Notes: generated by a model from the letters alone, not told the origin. A stretch of DNA of 64,000 nt from Luteipulveratus mongoliensis (GCF_001190945.1 NZ_CP011112.1:4402001-4466000), one strand, 5' to 3'; shown: positions 47,795 to 56,697, counted from the first letter of the stretch. A program made the numbers and translations.

Positions 47795-48511
47795 ATGAAC
47801 GCGGCGATCATCCGGCTGGCCATGCGCTCGCTGTTCGGGCGCCCACGCGCCTTCGTGCTGCTCGCGATGCCGGCGATCATGGTCGGCCTGGCCGCTGTCA
47901 TCACCATGGCCTCGAGCAACCCACCGGACTCCAGCGACGCCGAGGCCTTCCTGCGCGTCTTCGGCATCGGCATCGTGGTGCCCGTCGTCACGCTCATCGC
48001 GACCACGACGCTGGTCAACTCCGAGTTCGACGACGGATCGATCGTCTACCTGCTCACCAAGCCGATCAGCCGCTTGTCGATCATGGCGAGCAAGGCGGTC
48101 GTCGTGCTGCTCTCGGTGCTCGTCTGTGGGGTGCTGCCGGTGGGCATCGCCGGCTTCGCCATGGTCGGCGGTGACGACCGGGTGGCGCTCGCCGGCGTCG
48201 CAGGCAGCGCCGTGGCAGGTGTGGCCTACGTCGGCATCTTCACCGCGCTGGTGACCGTGCTCAACCGCAGCATCGTGGGCTGCCTGATCTACTGGCTCGT
48301 CTGGGAGTCGACGATCTCCAGCCTGATCGGGCCGGTGAAGTGGCTGTCGGCGCGAGCCTGGGGCAGCTCGGTCGTCCAGGCGACGACCGAGCTCGGCGAC
48401 CGCCCAGCGGTGCCCGTGGCCTACGCCGTCGTCGCGGCTGTCGTCATCCTGCTGGGTGGCGTGGCGCTCGCCGCGCAGCGGCTCGTCTCGGTCAGCCTGT
48501 CCGACGACTGA
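47795..48511 (+). CDS. ABC transporter permease (second of two)
   Basis: 238 residues, six membrane helices. NSEFDDGSIVYLLTKPISRLSIMASK is the same coupling motif as in the first permease (REL-DG-I-YLLTKPISR pattern of ABC-2 permeases). It starts 16 bp after the ATPase stop and ends 3 bp before the stop of the convergent mraY gene. Confidence 0.82.
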   Translation: MNAAIIRLAMRSLFGRPRAFVLLAMPAIMVGLAAVITMASSNPPDSSDAEAFLRVFGIGIVVPVVTLIATTTLVNSEFDDGSIVYLLTKPISRLSIMASKAVVVLLSVLVCGVLPVGIAGFAMVGGDDRVALAGVAGSAVAGVAYVGIFTALVTVLNRSIVGCLIYWLVWESTISSLIGPVKWLSARAWGSSVVQATTELGDRPAVPVAYAVVAAVVILLGGVALAAQRLVSVSLSDD

Positions 48512-48514
48512 GGC

Positions 48515-49603
48515 CTAGAGGTTGGCCACCCATTCGCTGTAGAAGATCCCCAGGCCGGCCACGACGCAGAGGCCGGTGATGATCCAGAAGCGGATGACGA
48601 TGGTGACCTGCTCCCAGCCGAGGATCTCGAAGTGATGCTGGAGCGGCGCCATTCGGAAGAGTCGCTTGCCCACCCCTGAGGTGCGCTTGGTGGCCTTGAA
48701 CCAGGTGACCTGGAGCATCACCGACATCGTGATGGCGACGTACAGGCCGCCGAGAACGATCAGCAGCATCTCGGTCCGGGACATGATCGCGAATCCGGCC
48801 ATGGCCGCGCCGATGGCCAGAGAACCGGTGTCGCCCATGATGATTCGCGCAGGCGAGGCGTTCCACCACAGGAAGCCGAAGCAGGCACCCGCGATCGCGG
48901 CGGCGATGGCAGCGAGATCGAGCGGTGCGTGCACGTTGTAGCAGATGCTGTCGGCGACGCCCGCGGTGTGGCACCGATGGTTGTTCTGCCAGACGCCGAT
49001 GATCAGGTAGGCACCGAAGACCATCGTGGCGGAGCCCGCGAGGAGGCCGTCCAGACCATCGGTCAGGTTGGTCGCATTGCTCGTCCCGTTGACCATCAAC
49101 CAGATGAGGACGATCACCACGATCCCGGCCAGATGCGGTCCGAAGTCGCGCAAGAAGGACAGCTGGTGAGACGCCGGTGCGACGCCATCGGAGTTGCGCA
49201 TCGACGGGTTCAGGGCGAGCACACCGAAGGTGACGGCGATCACTGCCTGGCCGATCATCTTGGCCCGGGCTCGCAGACCAAGGCTTCGCTGCTTGACCAC
49301 CTTGATGTAGTCGTCGAGGAACCCGACACCGGCCATGCCGACGAACAGCAGGAGCAGCAAGTACGCCGAGGAGGTCGGTGCGGTCATCGTCAGGAGCTTG
49401 GCGGTGAAGTAGCCGACGACCACGGAGAGGACGATCGCGACCCCACCCATGGTGGGCGTTCCCCGCTTCGTCTGATGCCCGCTGGGCAGGTCCTCGTGGA
49501 TCTCCTGGCCGTATCCCCACTTGGTGAACTGCCGGATCGCCAGCCGGGTGGTCAGCAGCGACAGCACCAGTGCCAGAGTTCCGCTCAGCAGAACTGCCTT
49601 CAT
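48515..49603 (-). CDS. mraY: phospho-N-acetylmuramoyl-pentapeptide transferase
   Basis: 362 residues, ten membrane helices. The Mg-binding pair DD (97-98) in FLDDYIKV, NATNLTDGLDGL, GDTGSLA and the periplasmic-side HHFE with following IVIRFWII are all kept, so it should be active. It transfers phospho-MurNAc-pentapeptide to undecaprenyl phosphate to make lipid I. Unusually, no mur or fts gene is near; it stands alone between an ABC exporter and small hypothetical genes. A second copy or a relocated dcw gene are both possible. Confidence 0.92.
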   Translation of the reverse strand: MKAVLLSGTLALVLSLLTTRLAIRQFTKWGYGQEIHEDLPSGHQTKRGTPTMGGVAIVLSVVVGYFTAKLLTMTAPTSSAYLLLLLFVGMAGVGFLDDYIKVVKQRSLGLRARAKMIGQAVIAVTFGVLALNPSMRNSDGVAPASHQLSFLRDFGPHLAGIVVIVLIWLMVNGTSNATNLTDGLDGLLAGSATMVFGAYLIIGVWQNNHRCHTAGVADSICYNVHAPLDLAAIAAAIAGACFGFLWWNASPARIIMGDTGSLAIGAAMAGFAIMSRTEMLLIVLGGLYVAITMSVMLQVTWFKATKRTSGVGKRLFRMAPLQHHFEILGWEQVTIVIRFWIITGLCVVAGLGIFYSEWVANL

Positions 49604-49671
49604 CTCAACCCCGTTGTCGTGCGCGACGTCCCCTGTGCTGGCCGGACCCATCCCCCTGGGCCAGCGGCCGC

Positions 49672-49677
49672 AGTCTA
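49672..49677 (-). promoter_or_regulatory. possible -10 of mraY
   Basis: TAGACT on the minus strand (TAnnnT), about 70 bp upstream of the start codon. No matching -35. Confidence 0.25.
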
Positions 49678-49772
49678 TGCGCCGCCCGTCGTCGCTCGGA
49701 GAGGCTCACCGGACTTGACGCGAGGTGTACACGGAATGCGACACCGGGACCCGCCGAGTCGGACAATGGGGC

Positions 49773-50129
49773 ATGGCGAAGTACGAGGTCAACGACGACG
49801 CCGCGGCGTGGGCACGCGACCTGATCGACAAACGGCAGTACGTCCTGGACAGCGACTGGGGTGACGTTCAGCCTGCCGCTGACGCTCAGAACGCATTCCT
49901 CGAACGACATACCTGGGCGGAGTACGCGCGGTGGCACCTCGGTCTGACGGTCGACGCCACGGATGAGACCAAGGCGAGGTACGCGTTCGTCCTCGGCGAC
50001 TTCCGGCGCATCCATCGCAGTGCGCTCATCGCCTGCGTCTACCGCGCCTCCGAGTGGCGGCACAAGCAGGTCGAGCTCGCAGCGCACGACTTGCTGCAAC
50101 GACTCGATGCTGCTGCTGGCATTCAGTAG
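49773..50129 (+). CDS. conserved-looking small protein of unknown function
   Basis: 118 residues from the ATG at 49773. The composition (DDAAAWARDLIDKRQYVLDSDWGD, then HTWAEYARWHLGLT and GDFRRIHRSALIACVYRASEWRH) is that of a soluble helical protein. I recall similar short proteins annotated as hypothetical in many actinomycetes, but no function. No signal peptide or membrane helix. It is divergent from mraY. Confidence 0.7.
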   Translation: MAKYEVNDDAAAWARDLIDKRQYVLDSDWGDVQPAADAQNAFLERHTWAEYARWHLGLTVDATDETKARYAFVLGDFRRIHRSALIACVYRASEWRHKQVELAAHDLLQRLDAAAGIQ

Positions 50130-50150
50130 GTCCGCGGCTCATCGGTCTCC

Positions 50151-50156
50151 TATGCT
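50151..50156 (+). promoter_or_regulatory. possible -10 of the 137-residue membrane protein gene
   Basis: TATGCT, 36 bp upstream of the GTG at 50193; no clear -35. Confidence 0.3.
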
Positions 50157-50192
50157 CCGTGCGACCTGACCTTCACCACACGGGAGACACAC

Positions 50193-50606
50193 GTGGCCCT
50201 CCGCGACAAGCTTGTCCAGCGCACCCAGCCCTACCTCGAGCCTGGAGAGCAGGTGCAGTCGGTGTTCATGGCGCAGGCCGGGCCCTCGCCGTACTGGATG
50301 TTCCTGACCTACCTGATGTTCTTCTGGTTCCGGCCGGTCATCATCACGGTCACCGACCGCTCGGTGCTCATCATCAACGCCGGCAAGCTGCGGACGACGT
50401 TCCCCAAGAGCCTCCACCTGCGCGGCTCGCGCCAGGTCTGGCTCGGTACGCCCACCGGGCTGTGGGGTTCGATCCAGCTCGACGACAAGTACTGGGTGCA
50501 CAAGCGCTTCCACAAGGACGTCGTCGCGGCCGATGCCGCGTTGCAGCAGATGCAGCCCGGTGGCCTGCCCGCCCCCGCTCAGCAGCTCCAGCTGCCCCGC
50601 CACTGA
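50193..50606 (+). CDS. small protein with one hydrophobic segment, unknown function
   Basis: 137 residues from a GTG at 50193 with a GGGAG ribosome site at 50182-50186. A hydrophobic, aromatic segment (YWMFLTYLMFFWFRPVIITV, about 29-48) is followed by a beta-rich part (TDRSVLIINAGKLRTTFPKS) that looks like a bacterial PH-like domain, and a Gln/Pro tail. Probably membrane-associated. Followed by a perfect palindrome that may terminate it. Confidence 0.65.
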   Translation: MALRDKLVQRTQPYLEPGEQVQSVFMAQAGPSPYWMFLTYLMFFWFRPVIITVTDRSVLIINAGKLRTTFPKSLHLRGSRQVWLGTPTGLWGSIQLDDKYWVHKRFHKDVVAADAALQQMQPGGLPAPAQQLQLPRH

Positions 50607-50628
50607 CCTCGGCCGAACGTCGCTTCCC

Positions 50629-50670
50629 CGTCATGCAAGGCGCGACACCTGTGTCGCGCCTTGCATGACG
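50629..50670. terminator. perfect 20-bp palindrome between convergent genes
   Basis: Left arm 50629-50648 (CGTCATGCAAGGCGCGACAC) is exactly complementary to 50651-50670, with two bases between. It lies between the ends of convergent genes, so a bidirectional terminator is likely; it could also be a dispersed palindromic repeat. Confidence 0.65.
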
Positions 50671-50676
50671 CCGCCT

Positions 50677-51159
50677 TCAGGTGAGCAGCTCGACGCGGGC
50701 GTCAGAGACCGTCGCGTTGTCCTCGGCGAACTCGACGCTCGCCCTGATCGTGCTGCCCGCCAGCACCTGCGGGAGCCAGTACCGCGCGTCGTCCCACATT
50801 CGTGTCCACGGCAGCTCGTCCATCGCGTGCCACTCCGGATCGATCTCGTCGCTCACTACAGGCACCCCGTCCCATGCGTGAGCAGTGAAGACGTGCACGT
50901 CTTGGTCCCATGCCGGTTTCGCGGGGAATCTGAATGACACCGTGCCCGCACCAGTGAGCGCGTCGGGCATCACTCGCACCTGAGCCTCTTCGAAGGATTC
51001 GCGGACCGCTGCATCCCTGGGCTCCTCGTCGACCTCGACGTGGCCGCCGAGACCGACGACCCGCCCCGAGCCGAGTCCGTTTCTCTTGCTGCCGAGCAGC
51101 ACCTGGCGTGACTCGGTGTCGATGACGAACAGCAGGCACATCAGGATCGGATTCGTCAC
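50677..51159 (-). CDS. Nudix hydrolase, MutT/MTH1-like
   Basis: 160 residues. The Nudix box spans 39-61 (Gly39, Glu45, Arg53-Glu54, Glu57-Glu58); the usual Gly near its end is Gln60. RNGLGSGRVVGLGG before it and MDELPWTRMWDDARYWLP after it resemble MTH1/NUDT1 rather than E. coli MutT, so it may remove oxidised purine nucleotides. Its start overlaps nothing upstream except the VOC gene stop by four bases (ATGA), so the pair is coupled. Confidence 0.85.
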   Translation of the reverse strand: MTNPILMCLLFVIDTESRQVLLGSKRNGLGSGRVVGLGGHVEVDEEPRDAAVRESFEEAQVRVMPDALTGAGTVSFRFPAKPAWDQDVHVFTAHAWDGVPVVSDEIDPEWHAMDELPWTRMWDDARYWLPQVLAGSTIRASVEFAEDNATVSDARVELLT

Positions 51160-51914
51160 GCCGACGACCGTAGGCGGCCGGCGTGGGGGTCGCGGGCGGT
51201 GAGGCAGTACGTCCGCCCCACCGGGTCGGCCATCACCTGCCAGTGCTCGAACGCCTCCCCCGCCGTCGCCCCGAGCGCGAGATGGGCGCGGGTCGCCGTG
51301 GCCACCTCCCTCATCGTCGGGCCGGCGGCCAGGTCGATGTGTCCTCGGACGTCGCCGTCTGCATCGCGAGTTCGCTGCAGCAGCAACCGAATTGGCAGGA
51401 CGTTGCCCGCGGGCATCCAGGCGAACTCGGGTAGCAGCCCCTGTCGGACCTCCCAGCCCGTCAGGCCCGACCAGAAGGCGACCTCGACGTCGTACTGGGA
51501 CTCAGGGATGTCGAGGCACACCTGATCGAGGCTCGTCACGGCACCGCCGACGGTGACCGGGGGTCGTACGTCGTGCTCGCCCTCCCAGGTCACCAGGCAG
51601 AACGGCATCCGGCCCGGCGAGCGCAGTACGTGCAGCCCGGGCTCGGTGTGGACGACCTCGGCGCCGAGGTCGACAGCCGTCGGCGAGGCAGCGTCGAGGT
51701 CGTCGACATGCAGGTCGAGGTGTACGCCGGCGGTCCCGTTCTCGATGACCTGCGCCCTGAGGCAGGGGTCACCGTGATCAGGCACGAACGTGACGAACGC
51801 GCCGCCACCGCGTCGGGGAGACAGGCTGCTCGCGGTCACCACCTGCCAGAACTCCTCCGCCGCCACAGCCCGCGGCGCCGGAGTGTCCAAGAAGGCGGTA
51901 ATCCACCGAATCAC
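51156..51914 (-). CDS. VOC (glyoxalase/bleomycin-resistance fold) protein with two modules
   Basis: 252 residues. Two tandem VOC-like halves: one around residues 1-110 (HLDLHVDDLDAA) and one from about 125 (SLDQVCLDIPESQYDVEVAFWSGLTGWEV). Function ranges over metal enzymes and binding proteins in this superfamily; I cannot assign one. GTG start at 51914, overlapping the stop of the aminotransferase gene. Confidence 0.8.
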   Translation of the reverse strand: MIRWITAFLDTPAPRAVAAEEFWQVVTASSLSPRRGGGAFVTFVPDHGDPCLRAQVIENGTAGVHLDLHVDDLDAASPTAVDLGAEVVHTEPGLHVLRSPGRMPFCLVTWEGEHDVRPPVTVGGAVTSLDQVCLDIPESQYDVEVAFWSGLTGWEVRQGLLPEFAWMPAGNVLPIRLLLQRTRDADGDVRGHIDLAAGPTMREVATATRAHLALGATAGEAFEHWQVMADPVGRTYCLTARDPHAGRLRSSA

Positions 51915-53185
51915 GTCGCGTTTGAGTACTTCTCAGCGGCGGCGACGAGGACGCAGGTGGCCACGGCTTCCATGGCGGCAGTGACCTCCTCGACGGGCGG
52001 CATGGTCGGCGCGAGCCGGATGTTGCCGTCCACCGGGTCGTCGCCGTGCGGGTACGACGCGCCCGCGGGGGTCAGCGCGATGCCCGCACCCTTGGCGAGC
52101 TCGACGACCCGCGAGGCCGTGCCGTCGATGACATCGAGGTTGACGAAGTAGCCGCCGGCCGGGTCGTTCCAGGTGGCCACGTCGTGCTCGCCGAGCCGCT
52201 CGGTCAGCACCCGCTGCACCTCGGCGAACTTCGGCGCAATGATCGCGCGGTGCTTGGCCATGTGCTCGCGCACCCCGTCGGCGTTCTTGAAGAACTGCAG
52301 GTGACGCAGGTGGTTGATCTTGTCCGGGCCGATCGAACGCTTGCCCAGGTGGCCGACGAACCACGCGATGGTCTCGCTCGAGCCGGCGAAGAACGCGACG
52401 CCGGCGCCGGCAAACGTGATCTTCGAGGTCGAGGCGAAGACCACGGGGCGGTGCGGGTGACCCGAGGCGGCCGCGAGCGACAGGATGTCCGCGCTCTTGG
52501 TCTCCTCCTCGGTGAGGTGGTGGAAGGCGTACGCGTTGTCCCAGAAGATCTTGAAGTCCGGCGCCGCGGTCGGCATCGACGTCAGCGCGGCGGCGACCTC
52601 CTGCGTACAGACCGCACCACTGGGGTTGGCGTAGGTCGGCACGACCCACATGCCCTTGATGCTCGGGTCGTCCTTGACCAGCTCGGCGATCGCGGCGGCG
52701 TCCGGGCCGTCCTGGGTCATCGGCACGGTGATCATCTCGATGCCGAGCGACTCCAGCAGGACGAAGTGGCGGTCGTAGCCGGGCACGGGGCAGATGAAGC
52801 GGACCTTGTCCTCCTGCGACCACGGGCGCTCGGAGTCGACCGCGCCGTGCAGCAGGCACTGGACGAGCGTGTCGTACATGACCGTGAGGCTGCTGTTGCC
52901 GCCAGCGATGATCTGGTCGACCTCGACGCCGAGCAGGTCGGCGAAGATCTCGCGCAGCTCGGTCAGACCCTTGAGCCCGCCGTAGTTGCGGACGTCGGTG
53001 CCATCAGCCGCGGCGTGCCCGTGCGGCAGGCTCAGCAGCTCCTCGGAGAGGTCGAGCTGGGCAGCGGAGGGTTTGCCGCGCGTGAGATCGAGCTTGAGGC
53101 CCTGGGCGACGAGCTCGTCGTACGCCGTTCGCTGGGTCTGCAGGAACGAGGACAGCTCGGACGACGACTTCTCAGACAGGGCCAC
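51911..53185 (-). CDS. aspartate aminotransferase, MocR-like Pfam class (Corynebacterium AspT type)
   Basis: 424 residues from the GTG at 53185 (GGAGAG ribosome site). LDLTRGKPSAAQLD, DGTDVRNYGGLKGL, ICPVPGYDRHF, MWVVPTYANPSG and the PLP-lysine STSKITFAGAG match, from memory, the C. glutamicum aspartate aminotransferase very closely. It interconverts aspartate/2-oxoglutarate and oxaloacetate/glutamate. There is no DNA-binding domain, so it is not a MocR regulator despite the Pfam name. Followed by the coupled VOC and Nudix genes. Confidence 0.9.
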   Translation of the reverse strand: MALSEKSSSELSSFLQTQRTAYDELVAQGLKLDLTRGKPSAAQLDLSEELLSLPHGHAAADGTDVRNYGGLKGLTELREIFADLLGVEVDQIIAGGNSSLTVMYDTLVQCLLHGAVDSERPWSQEDKVRFICPVPGYDRHFVLLESLGIEMITVPMTQDGPDAAAIAELVKDDPSIKGMWVVPTYANPSGAVCTQEVAAALTSMPTAAPDFKIFWDNAYAFHHLTEEETKSADILSLAAASGHPHRPVVFASTSKITFAGAGVAFFAGSSETIAWFVGHLGKRSIGPDKINHLRHLQFFKNADGVREHMAKHRAIIAPKFAEVQRVLTERLGEHDVATWNDPAGGYFVNLDVIDGTASRVVELAKGAGIALTPAGASYPHGDDPVDGNIRLAPTMPPVEEVTAAMEAVATCVLVAAAEKYSNAT

Positions 53186-53241
53186 AGTCTCTCCATCTCG
53201 GTGTTCGGGCCTGGGCGGCACGCGACCGATTCTCGCAAGTT

Positions 53242-54483
53242 TCAGTCCAGCCGTGTGATGGCGGTCCGGGTGGCGAACCACAGACACAGGATCGACATGC
53301 CGACACCGAACACGATCGTGGAGGTCAGTACTCCCGTTCCTGCGGCCAGCATCCCGAAGACCGGCGTCATCACCGGGATCAGTACCAGGTCACCGAGCCG
53401 GTTGACCGAAGAGACACGTCCGAGATGGCTGACCGCGATCGTCCGCTGGAAGGCCGCGCTGAGCCAGACCGAGGCCATCCCGGCGGTGAGTCCGACCACC
53501 ACTGCCCCGGCAATCACCACTCCCCGAGTAGGCACTCCGACGGCCGCCAAACCCGCACCTTGCAGAACCAGTCCCCAGAATCCGCGCGCGGCCGTTCTGC
53601 GGCCCTGCCAGCGGATCGCCAGCATGCTCCCTGCGATCGCTGCGATCCCGAAGGACACCTCGACAATGCCGACCCACACCGCCGGCCAACCCGATCGCGA
53701 CACCCGGAGAGCAACACCGATGCCGCTGACCGGACTGATGAAGATGTTCAACGAGCACAGGCCGATCACGAGGGTGCGAGCGGAAGGCGTACGGGCCAGA
53801 TAGGTGAGACCGCCTCGCATCGCCGCCAGCCACGGCTCGCCGACCGTGCGCGGCAGCCGGAAGCGGGGGCGAATACGCAGGACTAGGACGGCGACGACGA
53901 TGACGTAGGTCGCTGCGTCGAGCAGCATCGCCGGCCCGAGCCCTGCTCGCGCCACGACCACCGCACCCACTGGCGCGCCGAGCAGCTGGGCCATGCGACC
54001 GCTGATCTGGCTCCACCCGATCACGGTGCCCAGGTCGTCCCCGTGAACCAGCTGGCGCGAGAGCGTTGCCGCGGACGGTTGGGTGAGCCCGCTGACGACT
54101 CCGAAGCTGAGCGCGACGGCGACCAGGATCGCGGCAGAGTGGCCGACGTACGACCACGCGAACGCACCGAGCAGGAGCACGACGGTGCGGGCCGCTTGGC
54201 CCGCCACAAGCACCTTGCGGGTGTCGAGGCGGTCGGCGATGACGCCACCCACCAGCATCAGCAGGGCCTGCGGGATCAGCTCGATCGCCACGACCAGGCC
54301 AGCCAGGCCGGGCGAGAGCAGATGGATGGCAGTCCAGGTGAGCGCGATCGTGAAGGCCGCGTCGCCCAGGAGGGAGGTTGCCGAGGCCGCCACCCAGAGC
54401 TGCATCATCCGGTCCCGGCTTACGGGCGGTGGCGGGTCCCCGATGAGGACGGGACCAGGAGCCGGAGCGGTCGTGGTGGTCAT
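53242..54483 (-). CDS. MFS exporter
   Basis: 413 residues from the ATG at 54483, twelve membrane helices. Motif A reads GGVIADRLDTRKVL. The layout resembles MFS_3-type drug or siderophore exporters. It starts one base after the stop of the ArsR-type regulator gene, which probably controls it. Confidence 0.85.
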   Translation of the reverse strand: MTTTTAPAPGPVLIGDPPPPVSRDRMMQLWVAASATSLLGDAAFTIALTWTAIHLLSPGLAGLVVAIELIPQALLMLVGGVIADRLDTRKVLVAGQAARTVVLLLGAFAWSYVGHSAAILVAVALSFGVVSGLTQPSAATLSRQLVHGDDLGTVIGWSQISGRMAQLLGAPVGAVVVARAGLGPAMLLDAATYVIVVAVLVLRIRPRFRLPRTVGEPWLAAMRGGLTYLARTPSARTLVIGLCSLNIFISPVSGIGVALRVSRSGWPAVWVGIVEVSFGIAAIAGSMLAIRWQGRRTAARGFWGLVLQGAGLAAVGVPTRGVVIAGAVVVGLTAGMASVWLSAAFQRTIAVSHLGRVSSVNRLGDLVLIPVMTPVFGMLAAGTGVLTSTIVFGVGMSILCLWFATRTAITRLD

Positions 54484-54484
54484 G

Positions 54485-55129
54485 TCAGTCCTCCGTCGGG
54501 TCGCTGGGGAAGCCTCGGGCGACGAAGCGCACCGGATGCCGCTCGACGTCCGGCTGTTCTTCCTGATCCGCCACGCACGCATCGGTCCAGCCCGTCACCA
54601 ACTCGTGCACGCGCAGCCGGAGATCGTCCATCTGCTCGGGCGTCACTCGCAGGTAGGTGTCGTTCGCGAAGCCCAGGTCGTTCCAGGGGCTCGGCAGCGA
54701 CCCACGGCGGCTCATCCAGGCCTTGGTTGCCTGCGTCTGGTACTCGAAGTTGAGCTGCTCCACCACCTCGGCGACCTCGCGCGCCGCGGAGGTCTCCGGG
54801 TAGTCGTCACTGCTCCAGACAAGCCGGCGCTGCACGGCGCGCCAGCACGACACCCGCGTGTCACGTGCGAGCTCGGGCGCCGGCTCGATGAATCCGTTGC
54901 GGTGCAACGGTTTCAAGTGATGGCTGACCGACCCTGGCGCGAGACTCGTGGCTTCCGACAGCTGGCCGACCGTGCTGGGGCCGAGCATCCGCAGGGCCTC
55001 GTACAGCCGGCGACGGGTCGGGTGGTGGAAAGCGACCAGCGCATCAATGAGGGCGGTGCCCTCGGGCGGCCAGGCGGACTGGTCCGGGGCGGTGTCCTGG
55101 TGGCGCTCTGTGGCGGTTCGGCGAGGCAT
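54485..55129 (-). CDS. ArsR/HTH_20-type transcriptional regulator
   Basis: 214 residues from the ATG at 55129. Winged helix at about 25-100: FHHPTRRRLYEALRMLGPSTVGQLSEATSLAPGSVSHHLKPLHRNGF-type sequence. No metal-binding Cys pair is seen, so it probably responds to an organic ligand in its long C-terminal part. It is the first gene before the MFS exporter and likely its repressor. A 14-bp palindrome lies 33 bp upstream. Confidence 0.85.
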   Translation of the reverse strand: MPRRTATERHQDTAPDQSAWPPEGTALIDALVAFHHPTRRRLYEALRMLGPSTVGQLSEATSLAPGSVSHHLKPLHRNGFIEPAPELARDTRVSCWRAVQRRLVWSSDDYPETSAAREVAEVVEQLNFEYQTQATKAWMSRRGSLPSPWNDLGFANDTYLRVTPEQMDDLRLRVHELVTGWTDACVADQEEQPDVERHPVRFVARGFPSDPTED

Positions 55130-55161
55130 GTCGCCACTGTCGTCGAGGGCGCACACATCCC

Positions 55162-55175
55162 ACAAGACCTCTTGT
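55162..55175. promoter_or_regulatory. palindrome upstream of the ArsR-type gene
   Basis: ACAAG-acct-CTTGT, perfect 5-bp arms, between the divergent regulator and cobQ. Candidate operator for autoregulation. Confidence 0.4.
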
Positions 55176-55188
55176 ATAACTCGGTGGC

Positions 55189-55194
55189 TACCCT
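55189..55194 (+). promoter_or_regulatory. -10 element of cobQ (leaderless type)
   Basis: TACCCT ends 6 nt before the GTG at 55201. No cobalamin riboswitch fits in the 71-bp gap, so cobQ-cobK lack the control seen on cbtB. Confidence 0.35.
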
Positions 55195-55200
55195 TCGTGG

Positions 55201-56697
55201 GTGCCAGGGAGCCTCCTCGTCGCCGGGACGACATCCGACGCCGGCAAGTCCGTCGTCACCGCCGGGGTCTGTCGGCTCCTTGCTCGGGAGGGCCTCTCGG
55301 TCGCGCCGTTCAAGGCGCAGAACATGTCCAACAACTCGATGGTCACCGCCGCCGGGGCCGAGATCGGTCGCGCCCAGTGGGTGCAGGCCGTCGCTGCGGG
55401 CGCCGAGCCCGAGCCCGCCATGAACCCCGTCCTCCTCAAGCCCTCCTCGGATCGCCGGTCGCACGTTGTCGTCATGGGCCAGCCGGCCGGACGGCTCGAG
55501 GCCGGCGAGTACGCCGGTGGTCGGGCCCACCTCGCGGAGGCAGCCTTCGCGGCGTACGACGACCTCCGGTCACGCTTCGACGTGGTCGTCTGCGAGGGCG
55601 CCGGCGGCGTCGCCGAGATCAACCTGCGCGAGTGGGACTACGTGAATCTCGGTCTGGCGCAACATGACTCGATGCCGACGCTGCTCGTCGCCGATATCGA
55701 CCGCGGGGGCGTCTTCGCCCAGCTGTACGGCTCGGTCGCGCTGCTCGACGAGCGTGACCAGGCGCTGGTCGCCGGCTTCGTGATCAACAAGTTCCGGGGC
55801 GACGTCTCGTTGCTCGCGCCCGGCACGACCGAGCTCGAACGGCTCACCGGGCGTCCGGTGCTCGGCATCCTGCCGTGGCAGCACGGCCTCTGGCTCGACT
55901 CCGAGGATGCCGTCGCCATCGACCAGCGGCCGCTCCCCCGGGATGCCGCGCACGCGCTGCGGGTTGCCGTTCTCGCGTTTCCCCGGATCAGCAACTTCAC
56001 CGACATCGACGCGCTGTCGCTCGAGCCCGATGTCGATGTCCGGTTCGTCTCGCGGCCTGAGGACGTCACGGCTGCGGATCTCGTCGTGCTGCCCGGCACG
56101 CGGTCGACGCTGGGTGATCTGGCGTGGATGCGCGACCGTGGGCTGGACGAGGCCGTACGCCGTCACGCGGCTTCGGGGCTGCCGGTGCTCGGCATCTGTG
56201 GCGGCTGCCAGATGCTGGGGCAGGAGATCGTCGATCCCGACGGTGTCGAGGGCCCGGCTGGAGCGACGGTTCCTGGTCTGGGGCTCCTCGAGATGCGTAC
56301 GACGTTCGAGCGGGACAAGGCGTTGGCGCTCGTCGAGGGCGAGTGGTCCGGCGAGAAGGTCTCCGGCTACGTCATCCATCACGGCCGAATCACGTTGGGT
56401 GACAACGCAACTCCGTTCTTGGACGGCATGGAGCAAGACGCCGTTCGCGGCACCATGTGGCACGGGTCGCTCGAGAGCGATGGCTTCCGTCGGAGGCTGC
56501 TGTCCAATGCCGCGCGGTCCGCGGGGCGGACGTCGTTCCGTCCCGATCCCGATCTCAGCTTCACCGACGCACGAATGAGCCGCCTCGACCTGCTCGCCGA
56601 TCTGCTGGAGGAGCACATCGGTGTCGACCCGCTCCTTCGCCTGATCGAGCAGGGCACGCCGCGTGGGCTGCCCTTCATCGCGGCAGGTCCGCGATGA
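55201..56697 (+). CDS. cobQ: cobyric acid synthase
   Basis: 498 residues, GTG start. The N-terminal synthetase domain has GTTSDAGKS (P-loop-like) and FKAQNMSNNS; the C-terminal glutaminase has LGICGGCQMLG with the nucleophile Cys and HGRITLG with the catalytic His. It amidates four carboxyl groups of adenosylcobyrinic acid a,c-diamide. It overlaps cobK by ATGA. Confidence 0.95.
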   Translation: MPGSLLVAGTTSDAGKSVVTAGVCRLLAREGLSVAPFKAQNMSNNSMVTAAGAEIGRAQWVQAVAAGAEPEPAMNPVLLKPSSDRRSHVVVMGQPAGRLEAGEYAGGRAHLAEAAFAAYDDLRSRFDVVVCEGAGGVAEINLREWDYVNLGLAQHDSMPTLLVADIDRGGVFAQLYGSVALLDERDQALVAGFVINKFRGDVSLLAPGTTELERLTGRPVLGILPWQHGLWLDSEDAVAIDQRPLPRDAAHALRVAVLAFPRISNFTDIDALSLEPDVDVRFVSRPEDVTAADLVVLPGTRSTLGDLAWMRDRGLDEAVRRHAASGLPVLGICGGCQMLGQEIVDPDGVEGPAGATVPGLGLLEMRTTFERDKALALVEGEWSGEKVSGYVIHHGRITLGDNATPFLDGMEQDAVRGTMWHGSLESDGFRRRLLSNAARSAGRTSFRPDPDLSFTDARMSRLDLLADLLEEHIGVDPLLRLIEQGTPRGLPFIAAGPR

